Assembly (NCBI GenBank): GCA_015063125.1
Contig: SUTB01000001.1
Coordinates: forward strand, 310,001 to 374,000
DNA: 64,000 bases
Origin: Thermoplasmata archaeon
Lineage (GTDB): Archaea > Thermoplasmatota > Thermoplasmata > Methanomassiliicoccales > Methanomethylophilaceae
Direction: 5' to 3'
Under the pieces are notes generated by a model. It was not told where the DNA came from, did no database searches, and saw only the letters and a list, made by a program, of their open reading frames with translations. The translations under genes and the position numbers were made by a program. Shown here piece by piece: positions 16,813-26,810 of the stretch (positions within the stretch are counted from its first letter, which is position 1; the number at the start of each line of letters is the position of its first letter).

Positions 16813-18384
16813 TCAACAAGAGGATTGCTGATCTCTGTAGCGGATAAGGTCCAGAATCTCTTTGGAAGGTATTCTCCTGAGGATGATGTCCGATGGTACG
16901 CTGGACACAGGACGGTCCCTGACCTCCATTGGACGGCGCGATCTTGCCGAATCGATGGCGCGGTTGAGTTTGGATTCGTTCTCCGCATAGATGCGGAACA
17001 GGACATCGCCTTCCTTGACCTCATCACCGATCTTGTGAAGTATCTCTATGCCGGCCCCTAGGTCCGCAGGTGCTCCTGCTCCTTTCGCGATTGCCACCAT
17101 GCTTGAATTGTCGACGAACTGGACACGGCCGTTCCTCTTGGCATGGACATCCTTGACGAACTTTCCAGGGGACAGGTCGTCTGTTTTCAGATCTGGGCGG
17201 CCCTTCTGTGCCTCAACGATCTCCAGGAATTTCTTGTGGGCGCGACCGGATCTGAGGATCTCCTCGGCCATAGCTCTTCCGTCCCTGCAGCCCTTCATCT
17301 CCATCAGTATGCCCGCGATGCCGCAGGCCTTCTCTGCAACCGATCCTTCGACAGTCCTGTCCTCGAGTACCTTGATGCACTCCTTGGCCTCCAGGATGGG
17401 GCCGATGCAGCTGCCGATCGGCTGGTCCGCATAAGTGATCGCGCACTCCACATGCATCCCCAGGATCGTACCGAGGTCGATCATATCTTTGGCCAGACTC
17501 TCCGCGGTCTCCATATCAGGGACCTTGGCTCCCTTTCCGGTCGGGATATCTGTGAGAAGATGCGTGGTGCCTATGGCGACCTTCTTGCTCATGATGGATG
17601 CCATCATGGTCGGTCTGGGGTCGATCCCCATGGGACGTTCGGCCTTGATGATGAAGTCGCCGACTGGAGCGTAGTCTTTGTTACCGCAGGCGAATACCCC
17701 GCCGGTCTTTGCCATAGCGGATTTCAGTTCCTCGTCATTGAGTTCTACGTCGCAGAATGTATCGACGTAATCGGATGTTCCGCAAGCGCTGCTTATGGAA
17801 CGCGATGAGAATTTGGGAATGATCATTCCGCTGCTGGCCACAATTGAAACCACTATGGGGGTGATCTTGTTTCCAGGAACCCCTCCCAGACTGTGGAAGT
17901 CAAAAACAGTCTTGGAACCGAGGTCGACCGTGGTGCCTGTGGCCGCCATCGATCTGGTCAGATAAGCTACCTCAGAGAGGTCCGAATTGTTGACGTTGAA
18001 TGATGAGACGAAGGCGATTATCTCCTTCTCCGAAAGGTCCCCGTCCATGATATCCTGGACGATGGAGTCTATCTCCTCCCTGTCCAGTTTTCCACCATTG
18101 ATTTTCTTGCGTATGGAGCGGGCGGATTCCGGCATCGGGGAGTAAACGACCTCCACCTCGTCTCCGTCCTCCGCATCGCATTTCTTCATGAAGGTCGCAG
18201 GCATCATGACTACGCCTTTCTGGATGTACGTGTCCGTGATGACGACGGATGTGACCACTGAACGGTTGCTGGTGATACGTACGCGGTCTTCAGGTCCGAC
18301 ACCGAGCTTCAGGCAGTCCTCGGAGTGCATCATCACGGTCGGTTCGGAGACCCAAATATCTGATGTGTGGGCGGTAAGCTTCAT
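16813..18384 (-). CDS. AMP phosphorylase
   Basis: Archaeal nucleoside-monophosphate phosphorylase of the thymidine phosphorylase superfamily, cleaving AMP and phosphate to adenine and ribose-1,5-bisphosphate, which enters the R15P isomerase and type III RuBisCO route. About 523 residues: N-terminal extension of about 85 residues typical for archaeal enzymes, then the helical DIMDGDLSEKEIIAFV domain, the glycine-rich HSLGGVPGNK phosphate motif and KVAIGTTHLLTDIPTGKGAK. The ORF opens at 18420, but ATG 18384 starts the family N-terminus and leaves a 7-bp gap to the upstream gene. Isomerase and RuBisCO genes are not in the window. Confidence 0.9.
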   Translation of the reverse strand: MKLTAHTSDIWVSEPTVMMHSEDCLKLGVGPEDRVRITSNRSVVTSVVITDTYIQKGVVMMPATFMKKCDAEDGDEVEVVYSPMPESARSIRKKINGGKLDREEIDSIVQDIMDGDLSEKEIIAFVSSFNVNNSDLSEVAYLTRSMAATGTTVDLGSKTVFDFHSLGGVPGNKITPIVVSIVASSGMIIPKFSSRSISSACGTSDYVDTFCDVELNDEELKSAMAKTGGVFACGNKDYAPVGDFIIKAERPMGIDPRPTMMASIMSKKVAIGTTHLLTDIPTGKGAKVPDMETAESLAKDMIDLGTILGMHVECAITYADQPIGSCIGPILEAKECIKVLEDRTVEGSVAEKACGIAGILMEMKGCRDGRAMAEEILRSGRAHKKFLEIVEAQKGRPDLKTDDLSPGKFVKDVHAKRNGRVQFVDNSSMVAIAKGAGAPADLGAGIEILHKIGDEVKEGDVLFRIYAENESKLNRAIDSARSRRPMEVRDRPVSSVPSDIILRRIPSKEILDLIRYRDQQSSC

Positions 18385-18391
18385 GTCACTT

Positions 18392-20323
18392 TCACTGCTC
18401 GAACTCCTCTCCCCTGGCAAAGTTCACCGAGGGGCATGGTCCGAAACATTCTCTGCAGAATATGCATTCGTCTTCGTGGATGTGGACCTTTCCGTCCTCC
18501 ATGTAGAGGGCTTTAGGTCTGCATCTGGCAGCGCACAGTCCGCATCCTACGCACTGCTCTCCGCGCATGATCAGCTGGAAGACGTGGTCTATCGTCCTCC
18601 TCGCATCGAGTTCGGATCCGGACTTGCTGATGATGGATCCTTCCGCGTAAAGGGTGGCCCCGCCGAGCTCCAGGTAGTCGCCCTCCACTTTGTCGGGGAC
18701 GATCCAGGTTATGGCGTGGCAGAACGGACGGACCTTCTCCAGGTCGATCGGTCTGGATAGCGCCGCCTCGATGCTGTATCCGATGACGCAGGGGGAGTAA
18801 CCGTCCTGCACCTTGATCGTTATGGGGCCCTTCTCGGGCGCCTTAGTCTGTTTGGTCAATTCCGATACCTCCTTTCCTGAGACCCTCTGGACTTCCTCCT
18901 TGATCGAGTTGGGGGCGCTCTTCCACCTCCAAAGACCGTACTCCTTCCATTCCTTGGGGAGGCCGCGGTCGTTCATGTACTCGTCCAGGTACTTGTCCCA
19001 CTCATCCCATCTTTTGCTGTTGCCCTTGACCGCATCGAATTCTGCAAGGTCCGAGGCTGGGCATAGGAAGCAACCTATCCTGTCCAATCCTCTGGTGTAC
19101 CATACGTTGTAGGGCTCTTTCTTGTAGAAGATGTAAAGCCATACGTGCATAGCGCTCCAGTTCTGGATCGGGGACGCTCCTACCTGTCCCGGAGTCCAGG
19201 GATTCCTCCAGACCCTAGGTTTGGAGTTCCTCTGTTCAGATTCGTATTTCCTCTGGCCGATGAAAGACAGGACACCGTCGGGATAGTGCTTGTTGATAGC
19301 GCCCACGGTGGGGCCGAGCTTGTTGGTCTTGCAGCACCATCTGTAGTCCTTAGCAGGAGGTCCGAAGTACACCAGGTTACCGAAGAAGGCATCTGTGGGA
19401 GCCTTCTCCTCGATCAGTTCGAGGCCGTGCCTATCGCAGACCTCGTGGACATGCTGTACGGTCTCGTCGAATTCGAGACCCGTGTCGACGAATAGAACCG
19501 GAAGCTTCAATCCGGCATCCAGTGTGAGCAAAAGCGATGCGAGGCTGTCCTTGCCTCCGGAGAACGAGACCATGGCGGGAAGGTCGTTCTTCTCGATGGT
19601 TTTCTTGATGAAACTCGTGGCCTCTTCGACTCTTCTCTGGATGACCCCTTCGTTAGCTTTGACCGCTGCATCCCATGAGTTGGATTTGTCGGTGAGGTCG
19701 CGGAATTCTTCTGGTCTGTACCATCTGGTCCTGACAGCCACACCTTTAGTGGACTCAACCATCTCAGGACCTGTCATCTTCGCCATTCCGGTGGCGATGA
19801 CCTCTCTGTCTGGTGTGACGATGATTATCTCGTCACCGAACTTGATATCGGGATCCGCATCGACCACTCCAGGCGCCATGAGGTTCTTGCTCTCCCTGAT
19901 GAACGGAACGGCCTCGGGATCGCATACGACGTATCCTTTGGAGTAATTCTTCCCGATGCGGTATGCGCCTTGCATCCTGGCAACGAACTTCCATCCGGAC
20001 CCCATGTCGTATCTGAACGATGCTATGACAGCACCGTCAATGACGACCTCATCCATCCTGTCCAGGGACGGGGCCTTGCTCAGGATAACCACATGTCCGT
20101 CAGGGATGACTGCCATGCCGCATCCCTGTCCGTAATCGCGATCCAGGATGCTCCTGAGAAGATCAATGTCATGCTGGAAGGCGGGTCTTGAATCCCCGGG
20201 GGGCGTGAGAACGACTTCTTCCGTGGCAGATCCGCAGACCGGGCATTTCTCCTTCTCCATGATGGGGAGGTTGCATTCAAAGCACCACCTAAGGTGGTTC
20301 TTACCCAGTCTGATCGCTGCCAT
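18392..20323 (-). CDS. PAPS-reductase-like fusion protein with zinc ribbon and ferredoxin domains
   Basis: A 643-residue archaeal fusion: N-terminal zinc ribbon (CFEC...CPVC), a PUA-like RNA-binding domain (about residues 110-200, VDADPDIKFGDEIIIV), a PP-loop adenosine-phosphosulfate-reductase-like domain with SFSGGKDSLASLLL near residue 255 and RWCCKTNKLGP, and a C-terminal 2[4Fe-4S] ferredoxin domain (CVGCGLCAARC, CIFCRECFGPC). Such proteins occur in many methanogens. The PUA domain and PP-loop suggest a sulfur-transfer or RNA-modifying role more than assimilatory sulfate reduction. Function is unproven. It lies 7 bp before the AMP phosphorylase gene. Confidence 0.82.
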   Translation of the reverse strand: MAAIRLGKNHLRWCFECNLPIMEKEKCPVCGSATEEVVLTPPGDSRPAFQHDIDLLRSILDRDYGQGCGMAVIPDGHVVILSKAPSLDRMDEVVIDGAVIASFRYDMGSGWKFVARMQGAYRIGKNYSKGYVVCDPEAVPFIRESKNLMAPGVVDADPDIKFGDEIIIVTPDREVIATGMAKMTGPEMVESTKGVAVRTRWYRPEEFRDLTDKSNSWDAAVKANEGVIQRRVEEATSFIKKTIEKNDLPAMVSFSGGKDSLASLLLTLDAGLKLPVLFVDTGLEFDETVQHVHEVCDRHGLELIEEKAPTDAFFGNLVYFGPPAKDYRWCCKTNKLGPTVGAINKHYPDGVLSFIGQRKYESEQRNSKPRVWRNPWTPGQVGASPIQNWSAMHVWLYIFYKKEPYNVWYTRGLDRIGCFLCPASDLAEFDAVKGNSKRWDEWDKYLDEYMNDRGLPKEWKEYGLWRWKSAPNSIKEEVQRVSGKEVSELTKQTKAPEKGPITIKVQDGYSPCVIGYSIEAALSRPIDLEKVRPFCHAITWIVPDKVEGDYLELGGATLYAEGSIISKSGSELDARRTIDHVFQLIMRGEQCVGCGLCAARCRPKALYMEDGKVHIHEDECIFCRECFGPCPSVNFARGEEFEQ

Positions 20324-20397
20324 ATCGCTCAGCGTCCCCTAGGGAATGGGGGTATAAAGCGTTTGCATGGTATCCTGGACCAGCCAGGATAACGTCT

Positions 20398-23154
20398 TCA
20401 AGCCCTACGGATATGCATCACGAGGACAGTCGATATAACGACCGCAACTATCGCGGCAGCGCCTATCGTCAAGGTTCCTTTGCTGACCCCTTCGGAGGGC
20501 GTATCGCTGAACACCGGCAATCCATCGTCGGAATCGGGTACGACCACCATGCTGGATCCAAGAGGCTCCCATACGGCATAGAGCTCAATATCGGAATCTA
20601 TCCGGAGCATGTCGTCCACGATCTCCCCGTCAGCTTCTGTGCTCCATCCCTTGAAGGCGTAACCCTCTTTCTCCAGTTCATCCAGCTGCACGGTTTCGTT
20701 CATCGGATGGTACTCGCTCTCGACATTGCTGCCGTCATGCAGCGTCAGTTGCATCATCCTCTCCCAAACGGTATAGAGGATGGTGTTCTGAGAGGGTGCG
20801 ACCGCGTCATTGATGGAGTATTCGGCAATCTCAGCTGTGCTGTCGCTGCTCCATCCCAGCAAACGGTACCCTTCCTTCTCGGGGACGAACACGGAGCTCA
20901 GCTGATAGTCCGAGCCGGATTGGACATTGGTGTTGCTCAGGGTTGTCCTGCCATCCATCAATCTCAGGGATACCGTGGTGATGACCGCGCTCTGCGGCAT
21001 TACAGGAGTCTCTGAAATCTCTGTCTGGGCTGCAACGGATGAGGACCGTACGGTCCATACGTCATAGAGGTCTATGCTTCTGTTGACGGCGATGGTGTCT
21101 CCCGCGACATAGTTGGAATCGCCTCCCGAAGTCAGTGACCATCCGTTGAAGGTCGCCTGTTCTCTGGCCATTCCGTTGGGAACGGTGTAAGATTCTCCGG
21201 GGCTGACAGATGTGGATGTGGTCCTGCCGTTGTAGTAATGCAACGTAACAGTGTATCTCCCGTTCTCAGTCCAGACTGCATACAGGTCGGTATCGGCTGT
21301 GATCTGCAGAGAGCTTCCATCCCCGACCTCCGCTGCACCGTTGAGGGTCCTCGACCATCCCGTGAGTGAGAAGCCCTCCTTCACCGCATTGTTCGTCCCT
21401 ACAGTGACCACGGTCCCCCACGCGACGCTGCTGTTCTCCAAGTACACATGGTGATAGGAGAGGCGGAGCATGACATTTCCCCAAACCGCATTCAGGTATA
21501 CATCTCCGCTGAGCGGGACGGTGTCGTTCTTGTAGTATTTCGTTCCTGTTTCCTCTGCCAGCCATCCCTGGAAGGTCTTCCCTTCCGCGGAAGGATTGTT
21601 CACCGTTATGACGATCGATCTGCCGTCGTATCCGGTTATAGTGTCCAGCACTTCTGGCCCATCCATGAATCTGACCGTCCACTCCGTCCTGTCCTCGAAT
21701 ATCGGGTACAGGGATGAATCAGAACTGATCGTCGGGTCTGAGGTCAGAACGGTCCCGTTTTCAGTGAGGCTCCATCCGAGCAGCCTCTTGCTCTCTGGTT
21801 CGGTCACCGAGAGTGAGGACAGCGATACAGTTGTGCCTGGGGACAGTGTCCGGGTGGATGATACGTTTCCGTCCGCAGACATGATATTCAGAGAGCAGGT
21901 GGTCGAATTCCATACGCTAATCGCTGTATGGTCGGAGTACGTGGTGATCGCATCTCCGGCACCGAAGAACACGCCGTTCACCTCCCATCCGGAGAACTCG
22001 TATCCTTCCATGTCATCCAGAGCGACATAGGCGTCACCAACGGTAAAGTCCATGCCTGTAGGCAGTGACGAAGCTGCAGCTGTTCCTGATACCTGGGTGT
22101 GGCTGTAGGAGACATGCCTGGTGGCGAACACAGGATTGAGCGTGAACTCCCTATCAAGTGTCTGGAAATCGGTCTCCTTTATCGTAGTGACCGCATCGGT
22201 ACCGTTACCGATCACCCATTTCTCCAGCATCCCCGCTCCAATAGAAGGTGCCGGGATAGTGTATGTGCCGGAACCGCTGATGTGCGTCACATCAGCCATG
22301 TTCAGCACGGGGTTGAAGTGTATCGTCGTAACGCGAGGTGTGATCTCGATGTCCTCCCCGTTGAGCGGTATGCTGCATCCCCTGTTCATAGCCGCCAGAC
22401 CCTGGAACGAACTCATCACTTCTGTTATCCCGTTGCTGTCAGTAAAGGTCAGCGTCGTACCGGAAGGAGCTTCGAGAAGAAGCTTGTGGTTATTGTTGAT
22501 TGATGTGTACAATATGGTGCCGGGAGTGAAACCGGTGAGGACTATAGAGGCGACACCGGCTACCTTGACAGTCTGATTCTTGTTGATTATCTGACCTACC
22601 AGGCTGGATCCGGAGAATGCGGAGTCTGTTATACTCGTCACGTTCCTCAGGTCCTCTACCAGCACGCCGCTGTTCTTGAATACGCCTTCTCCTATGGCCG
22701 TCACCCCGGTGCCTGTGAGCAGGGGTTCGGTCAGGTAGTTGCATCTCTCGAAGGCATACGCGCCTATCGATGTGAGTTTGCTGGAGAAATCAGCCGTCTT
22801 CAATTTGGATTGTTTGAACGCATAATCTCCGATGGAGGTGAGCTCCGTACCTTCGATGTACGTCATACTCGTGCATCCCTCGAAAGCGCTGTTGCCTATC
22901 GTCTTGACGTTGCCGCTGAGGTATACCTTGGTAATTGTGGTGCAACCTTTGAAGGCATCATCGCAGACACTTGCGCAGTCTATGTAGATCACGGTGCTGG
23001 TCAGATCCGAATCGGCATAGGTGTTGCTATCCGCATCCGTGATGGTCATAGACCCTGAAGGGGCCGCACCATCAGTGACATCCATGCCGACCAGATAGAA
23101 TGCCGTGACCATGCTTAGGACCACGGCTATCAAAGCCATTGTTTTATTCATCAT
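20398..23154 (-). CDS. Surface protein with leucine-rich and Listeria-Bacteroides repeats
   Basis: A 918-residue secreted, membrane-anchored protein. It has an N-terminal signal/anchor (MALIAVVLSMVTAFYLVG), BspA-like leucine-rich repeats at about residues 55-190 (TIGNSAFEGCTSMTYI, SIGDYAFKQSKL), and then at least six beta-grasp Listeria-Bacteroides repeats with the GW signature (GWSLTENG, GWSRTLNG, GWSSDSTAE, GWSTEADG). A C-terminal helix (TIGAAAIVAVVISTVLVMHI) is followed by RRA. The family is linked to adhesion in gut microbes. Repeat-rich architecture suggests frequent unit gain and loss. It stands alone, with upstream and downstream gaps of about 75-110 bp. Confidence 0.88.
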   Translation of the reverse strand: MMNKTMALIAVVLSMVTAFYLVGMDVTDGAAPSGSMTITDADSNTYADSDLTSTVIYIDCASVCDDAFKGCTTITKVYLSGNVKTIGNSAFEGCTSMTYIEGTELTSIGDYAFKQSKLKTADFSSKLTSIGAYAFERCNYLTEPLLTGTGVTAIGEGVFKNSGVLVEDLRNVTSITDSAFSGSSLVGQIINKNQTVKVAGVASIVLTGFTPGTILYTSINNNHKLLLEAPSGTTLTFTDSNGITEVMSSFQGLAAMNRGCSIPLNGEDIEITPRVTTIHFNPVLNMADVTHISGSGTYTIPAPSIGAGMLEKWVIGNGTDAVTTIKETDFQTLDREFTLNPVFATRHVSYSHTQVSGTAAASSLPTGMDFTVGDAYVALDDMEGYEFSGWEVNGVFFGAGDAITTYSDHTAISVWNSTTCSLNIMSADGNVSSTRTLSPGTTVSLSSLSVTEPESKRLLGWSLTENGTVLTSDPTISSDSSLYPIFEDRTEWTVRFMDGPEVLDTITGYDGRSIVITVNNPSAEGKTFQGWLAEETGTKYYKNDTVPLSGDVYLNAVWGNVMLRLSYHHVYLENSSVAWGTVVTVGTNNAVKEGFSLTGWSRTLNGAAEVGDGSSLQITADTDLYAVWTENGRYTVTLHYYNGRTTSTSVSPGESYTVPNGMAREQATFNGWSLTSGGDSNYVAGDTIAVNRSIDLYDVWTVRSSSVAAQTEISETPVMPQSAVITTVSLRLMDGRTTLSNTNVQSGSDYQLSSVFVPEKEGYRLLGWSSDSTAEIAEYSINDAVAPSQNTILYTVWERMMQLTLHDGSNVESEYHPMNETVQLDELEKEGYAFKGWSTEADGEIVDDMLRIDSDIELYAVWEPLGSSMVVVPDSDDGLPVFSDTPSEGVSKGTLTIGAAAIVAVVISTVLVMHIRRA

Positions 23155-23266
23155 TCATCACCCGCAGCCATTTTCATGGTCTGCGGGAATGATTCGGGAT
23201 GCGAATATTTGACCTATCGTCAGCTTTCTAGGCTCTATAGATTGCGACCCCTATTTTGTCCACAGG

Positions 23267-24529
23267 TCACAATTTAATCTTTTCGAACAGGGACCTATCG
23301 GCATCCATCGGGATGGTAGCATCGTAGCCGACCTTCCATGTGGTCTTGCCGTGGGAGCTCGGGTCCAGTGAGGATCCTGCCGCTCCGGGGATCTTGATGA
23401 TCCTGTCCGCCTGCATCCTGGTGGCCACTGCCCATTCGACCTCACGGTCGTTGAAGATATCCACGTCATCATCGACAATGATGACGCTCTTCATGGACGG
23501 GTGCCCTGTGAACGCCGCCAAAATGGCATTGACGCCGTCCCCTTCTTTGTTCTTCTTGATGGAGACCACTCCGTTAAGCCAGCAGCATCCGCCTTCCGTC
23601 AGACGGACGTTCTTGACCCTGGGTACCGCCTGTCTGACGGTCTTGAGGATCATCGGTTCCCTGGGAAGGCCCATGAGCATGAAGTGCTCATATCCTCCGG
23701 GAAGCAGGAGATGGAATACGGGATCCTTGCAGGTCCAGATCTTGTCAATCTCGATGACCGGCTGCTGTCTCTCGAAGTCGTATGTTCCGGTGATGTCGAC
23801 GAAGGGACCTTCCTTGGTCTCCTTCAGCGTGATCCTTCCTTCGAGAACGTAATCCGTGTCTGCGGGCACAAGTATGCCGTTGTCGCACTTTCCCACCTTG
23901 AGCGGGCTTCCATGGCCTTTGATGAACATGGCCGATGCGACCTCGAGCTCGTCTGCTCCGAAGTCCATCGAAGTCGCAGCTGCCAGCAGGACCTCTGCCT
24001 GGGCACCGATGCAGATGGAGATCTTCAGCTCCTCGCCTTTCTCCTTCGCCATGTTGAATATCGTGAAGAGATGTCTGGGGACCAACCTGACCGCGATATG
24101 TCTGTCATCCATAATCATCATGCGGTGGAAGGAAACGTTCTTCTTCCCTCCGTAGTCGGTCACTATCACGCCAGATGTCACATAGCGTCCTCCGTCGCCC
24201 GGGAAGTATTTCGGGATAGGGAGCTTCATGAGGTCCGTAGGGACTGTGCACTCCTTGAACGCCGGGTTGTCGACGGTCTCGCATCCCTTAGGAGAGTTGA
24301 CGGCATCCAGGAGATGTGTGACGATGTCCTCCTTGGGGATGTTCAGCGCCTTTGCGATCTTCTCTCTGGTGGAGAATATGTTGCCTGCGGCCCTTCCTCC
24401 ATTGAGGTCTTCGAAGACATATGTGGCGTTCTGGTCCTCCAAGAGTTTGGCTGTGGCGTCTCCCTTGTCGGGATCGATGTGTGACTCGACGGTTTTGATT
24501 TCGCCGAAAAGCGAATCCTTGACAGACAT
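23267..24529 (-). CDS. UbiD-family decarboxylase
   Basis: A 420-residue prenylated-FMN-dependent (de)carboxylase. Family signs include NGGRAAGNIFSTREK near the N-terminus, VTDYGGKKNVSFHRMMI and the EVEWAVATRMQADRI segment near the C-terminus with the acidic residues of the active site. In archaea a UbiD homologue of this size decarboxylates trans-anhydromevalonate phosphate in the modified mevalonate pathway for lipids, the most likely role in a methanogen. An aromatic-acid decarboxylase is the alternative. No ubiX is seen nearby. It is monocistronic. Confidence 0.85.
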   Translation of the reverse strand: MSVKDSLFGEIKTVESHIDPDKGDATAKLLEDQNATYVFEDLNGGRAAGNIFSTREKIAKALNIPKEDIVTHLLDAVNSPKGCETVDNPAFKECTVPTDLMKLPIPKYFPGDGGRYVTSGVIVTDYGGKKNVSFHRMMIMDDRHIAVRLVPRHLFTIFNMAKEKGEELKISICIGAQAEVLLAAATSMDFGADELEVASAMFIKGHGSPLKVGKCDNGILVPADTDYVLEGRITLKETKEGPFVDITGTYDFERQQPVIEIDKIWTCKDPVFHLLLPGGYEHFMLMGLPREPMILKTVRQAVPRVKNVRLTEGGCCWLNGVVSIKKNKEGDGVNAILAAFTGHPSMKSVIIVDDDVDIFNDREVEWAVATRMQADRIIKIPGAAGSSLDPSSHGKTTWKVGYDATIPMDADRSLFEKIKL

Positions 24530-24612
24530 GGAGAGGGGGATGGCGTTTCAAAATAATAACTTAGAGTCCGACTTTTGCCGAATGAAAAGGATGTTTGGGG
24601 GATGTCCCCCAT

Positions 24613-24897
24613 TCATTCGTTGAGTTTCTTCTTGTACTCTTCCTGTTGGCCCTTGAGCTCCTCGATCTTCTTGCGGGACTCGAGAATCTTGTTGTAGAGT
24701 TCCTTGATGGATTCATCTTCCACGGTCAAACCGTTGTCCATCGCCTCGACCATCTTCTTTCCGATGTCACGGGTGTTCTCGACTATCTTGACCTCTTCCT
24801 TGTTGATGTCGACTTCTGCTCTTCCGCCATCGACAACCGTTCCGAGTTTGTCATCTACCTTGTCGAAACCTTGTTTGAGCTGATCCATAAGACCCAT
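24613..24897 (-). CDS. Small coiled-coil protein of unknown function
   Basis: A 94-residue protein, strongly charged and helical, ending in a coiled coil (ELYNKILESRKKIEELKGQQEEYKKKL). No signal peptide, metal site or known domain was recognised. The ORF is open to 24924, but the ATG at 24897 (MGLMDQLKQGFDKVDDKLG) gives a natural amphipathic N-terminus. It lies alone between the convergent-side ubiD and the divergent gltX. It could be a small structural or chaperone-like protein; nothing in the sequence decides this. Confidence 0.7.
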   Translation of the reverse strand: MGLMDQLKQGFDKVDDKLGTVVDGGRAEVDINKEEVKIVENTRDIGKKMVEAMDNGLTVEDESIKELYNKILESRKKIEELKGQQEEYKKKLNE

Positions 24898-25058
24898 GTT
24901 CTCACTTCCTTGAGCTTGCCACATAATAGGTCGGTCGGGCTTAATTCTTTCCTTTGCCTGTTAGAACAAAACTGATCCTGCTGGAATCCCTGCCGTTCTT
25001 TCCCTAACGGGCGCGCCTGCGACGATATCTATATACTGCCTAAAGATTCGGAAGTCCC

Positions 25059-26738
25059 ATGTCCGACGAGATCGAGCAGACGATCAGAAAATTCGCACTG
25101 CAGAATGCGGTGTTCTTCAAAGGTACAGCCAATCCGAAAGCCGTCGTGGGAAAGATCCTGGGCAGTTGCCCGGAGCTCAGGCCGAAGGCAGGAGAGATCA
25201 CACCCTTAATCAACCAGATCGTGGAAGATGTCAACAAGATGGGTTTCGAGGCACAGAAGAAGGCCCTTGAGGAAATAGACTCGTCACTGCTCGTGAAGGA
25301 GAAGAAGGAGAGGAAATACGAGCTCCCTGACCTGGAGAACGTGAACGGCAAGGTCGTGATGCGTATCGCTCCCGGACCTTCTGGACCCCTTCACATCGGT
25401 CACACCCGTGTCTCAATCCTCAATGACGAGTATGTCAAGAGGTACGGCGGAGACCTCATCCTCAGGTTCGAGGACACCAATCCTGAGAAGATCGATCCCG
25501 ACGCCTACGATATGATCCCGGAGGATCTCGACTGGCTCGGCGTGAAGTGCAACAAGCAGTACATCCAGTCGGACAGGTTTGAGATGTACTACGATTACAC
25601 CAGAAAGCTCCTTGAGATGGGCCACGCATACGTCTGCACATGCGACGGTGACGACTGGAGGAAGAAGAAGGAGAACAAGCAGAAGTGTCCCTGCCACGAC
25701 CTTCCTGTGGAGACGCAGCTGGACAGGTACGACAAGTTCCTCGCCGGCGACTACCAGGACGGAGAGGCGGTCGTTGTTGTAAAGACCGACATCTGCCACC
25801 CCAACCCTGCGGTCAGGGATTTCGTCGCACTCAGGCTCGTAAGGACCCCCCATCCCCGTACCGGACAGAAGTACATCGCTTACCCCATGATGAATCTCTC
25901 AGTGGCCATCGATGACCATGAGATGGGAATGACGCACGTCATCAGGGGAAAGGACCATCTCAACAACACATTCAGGCAGGAGTACATCTTCGACTACTTC
26001 GGATGGAAGAAGCCCGAGTACTACCATTACGGTCTCGTCAACATCCCTGACACCGTTCTGAAGACATCGATCATCAAGCAGAGCATCAAGGACGGAGAGT
26101 ACACCGGATGGGACGATGTCAGGACCGGAACCGTCAGGGCCATGAAGAGGCGTGGAATAAGGCCGGAGGCCATCAGGAGATACTGGGTGGAATCTGGAAT
26201 CAAACCTGTGGACATAGAGTTCTCCTGGCAGAACCTGTATGGAATGAACAGGGACATCATCGACACCGATGCCAACAGATACTTCTTCGTCAGCGACCCG
26301 GTCTCGTTCGATATCGACGGAATCGATGTGATCGACGGAGCCGCACCCAAGCATCCCGACCATCCCGAGAGGGGCAACAGGGATTACAGGATCGCCTCGC
26401 CCAGGACCGTTTGCCTTGCGACAGAGGATTATGCACTGTTCGAGAAGGACGGCCAGATCAGGCTCAAGGATCTCTGCAATCTGCAGTTCGGAAAGCCCGC
26501 CAAGTACAATGGAAACGATGTATCGATCCTCAAGAAGGGCGTACGTGCTGTCCAGTGGGTAGGCGCTGACGGTCTTGATGCATCTCTTGTCATGCCTGAC
26601 GGCAATGTGCTCAACGGAAAGATCGAGACCGCGATCTCCGCCGAGGCCAACGATATGGTCCAGCTGGAGAGGATCGGTTTCGTCAGGGTCGAGAAGAAGG
26701 ATCAGAAGTCCGTATCGATGATCTTCTCTCACCGCTGA
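25059..26738 (+). CDS. gltX: Glutamyl-tRNA synthetase, archaeal type
   Basis: Charges tRNA-Glu, and in most archaea also tRNA-Gln, for the GatDE amidation route. The 559-residue protein has the archaeal/eukaryal extra N-terminal helical domain (about 1-95), the class I signature RIAPGPSGPLHIGHTR near residue 112, and a KMSKS-like KTSIIKQSIK before a beta-barrel anticodon domain, not the bacterial helical cage. A TATA element (TCTATATACT at about 25028-25037) lies 22-30 nt before the ATG, so the message is leaderless or nearly so. It ends at a strong terminator. Confidence 0.96.
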   Translation: MSDEIEQTIRKFALQNAVFFKGTANPKAVVGKILGSCPELRPKAGEITPLINQIVEDVNKMGFEAQKKALEEIDSSLLVKEKKERKYELPDLENVNGKVVMRIAPGPSGPLHIGHTRVSILNDEYVKRYGGDLILRFEDTNPEKIDPDAYDMIPEDLDWLGVKCNKQYIQSDRFEMYYDYTRKLLEMGHAYVCTCDGDDWRKKKENKQKCPCHDLPVETQLDRYDKFLAGDYQDGEAVVVVKTDICHPNPAVRDFVALRLVRTPHPRTGQKYIAYPMMNLSVAIDDHEMGMTHVIRGKDHLNNTFRQEYIFDYFGWKKPEYYHYGLVNIPDTVLKTSIIKQSIKDGEYTGWDDVRTGTVRAMKRRGIRPEAIRRYWVESGIKPVDIEFSWQNLYGMNRDIIDTDANRYFFVSDPVSFDIDGIDVIDGAAPKHPDHPERGNRDYRIASPRTVCLATEDYALFEKDGQIRLKDLCNLQFGKPAKYNGNDVSILKKGVRAVQWVGADGLDASLVMPDGNVLNGKIETAISAEANDMVQLERIGFVRVEKKDQKSVSMIFSHR

Positions 26739-26782
26739 TAATTTTCAATCCCGTCATCGACGGGTTCTTAACAAAAAAATAG

Positions 26783-26805
26783 CCGGGGGATCGCCCCCGG
26801 TTTTT
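26783..26805 (+). terminator. gltX terminator
   Basis: Hairpin CCGGGGG-ATCG-CCCCCGG (26783-26800) followed by five T residues. A smaller inverted repeat, CCCGTC-ATC-GACGGG, lies about 20 bp earlier. It separates gltX from the convergent surface-protein gene. Confidence 0.8.
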
Positions 26806-26810
26806 AGGTT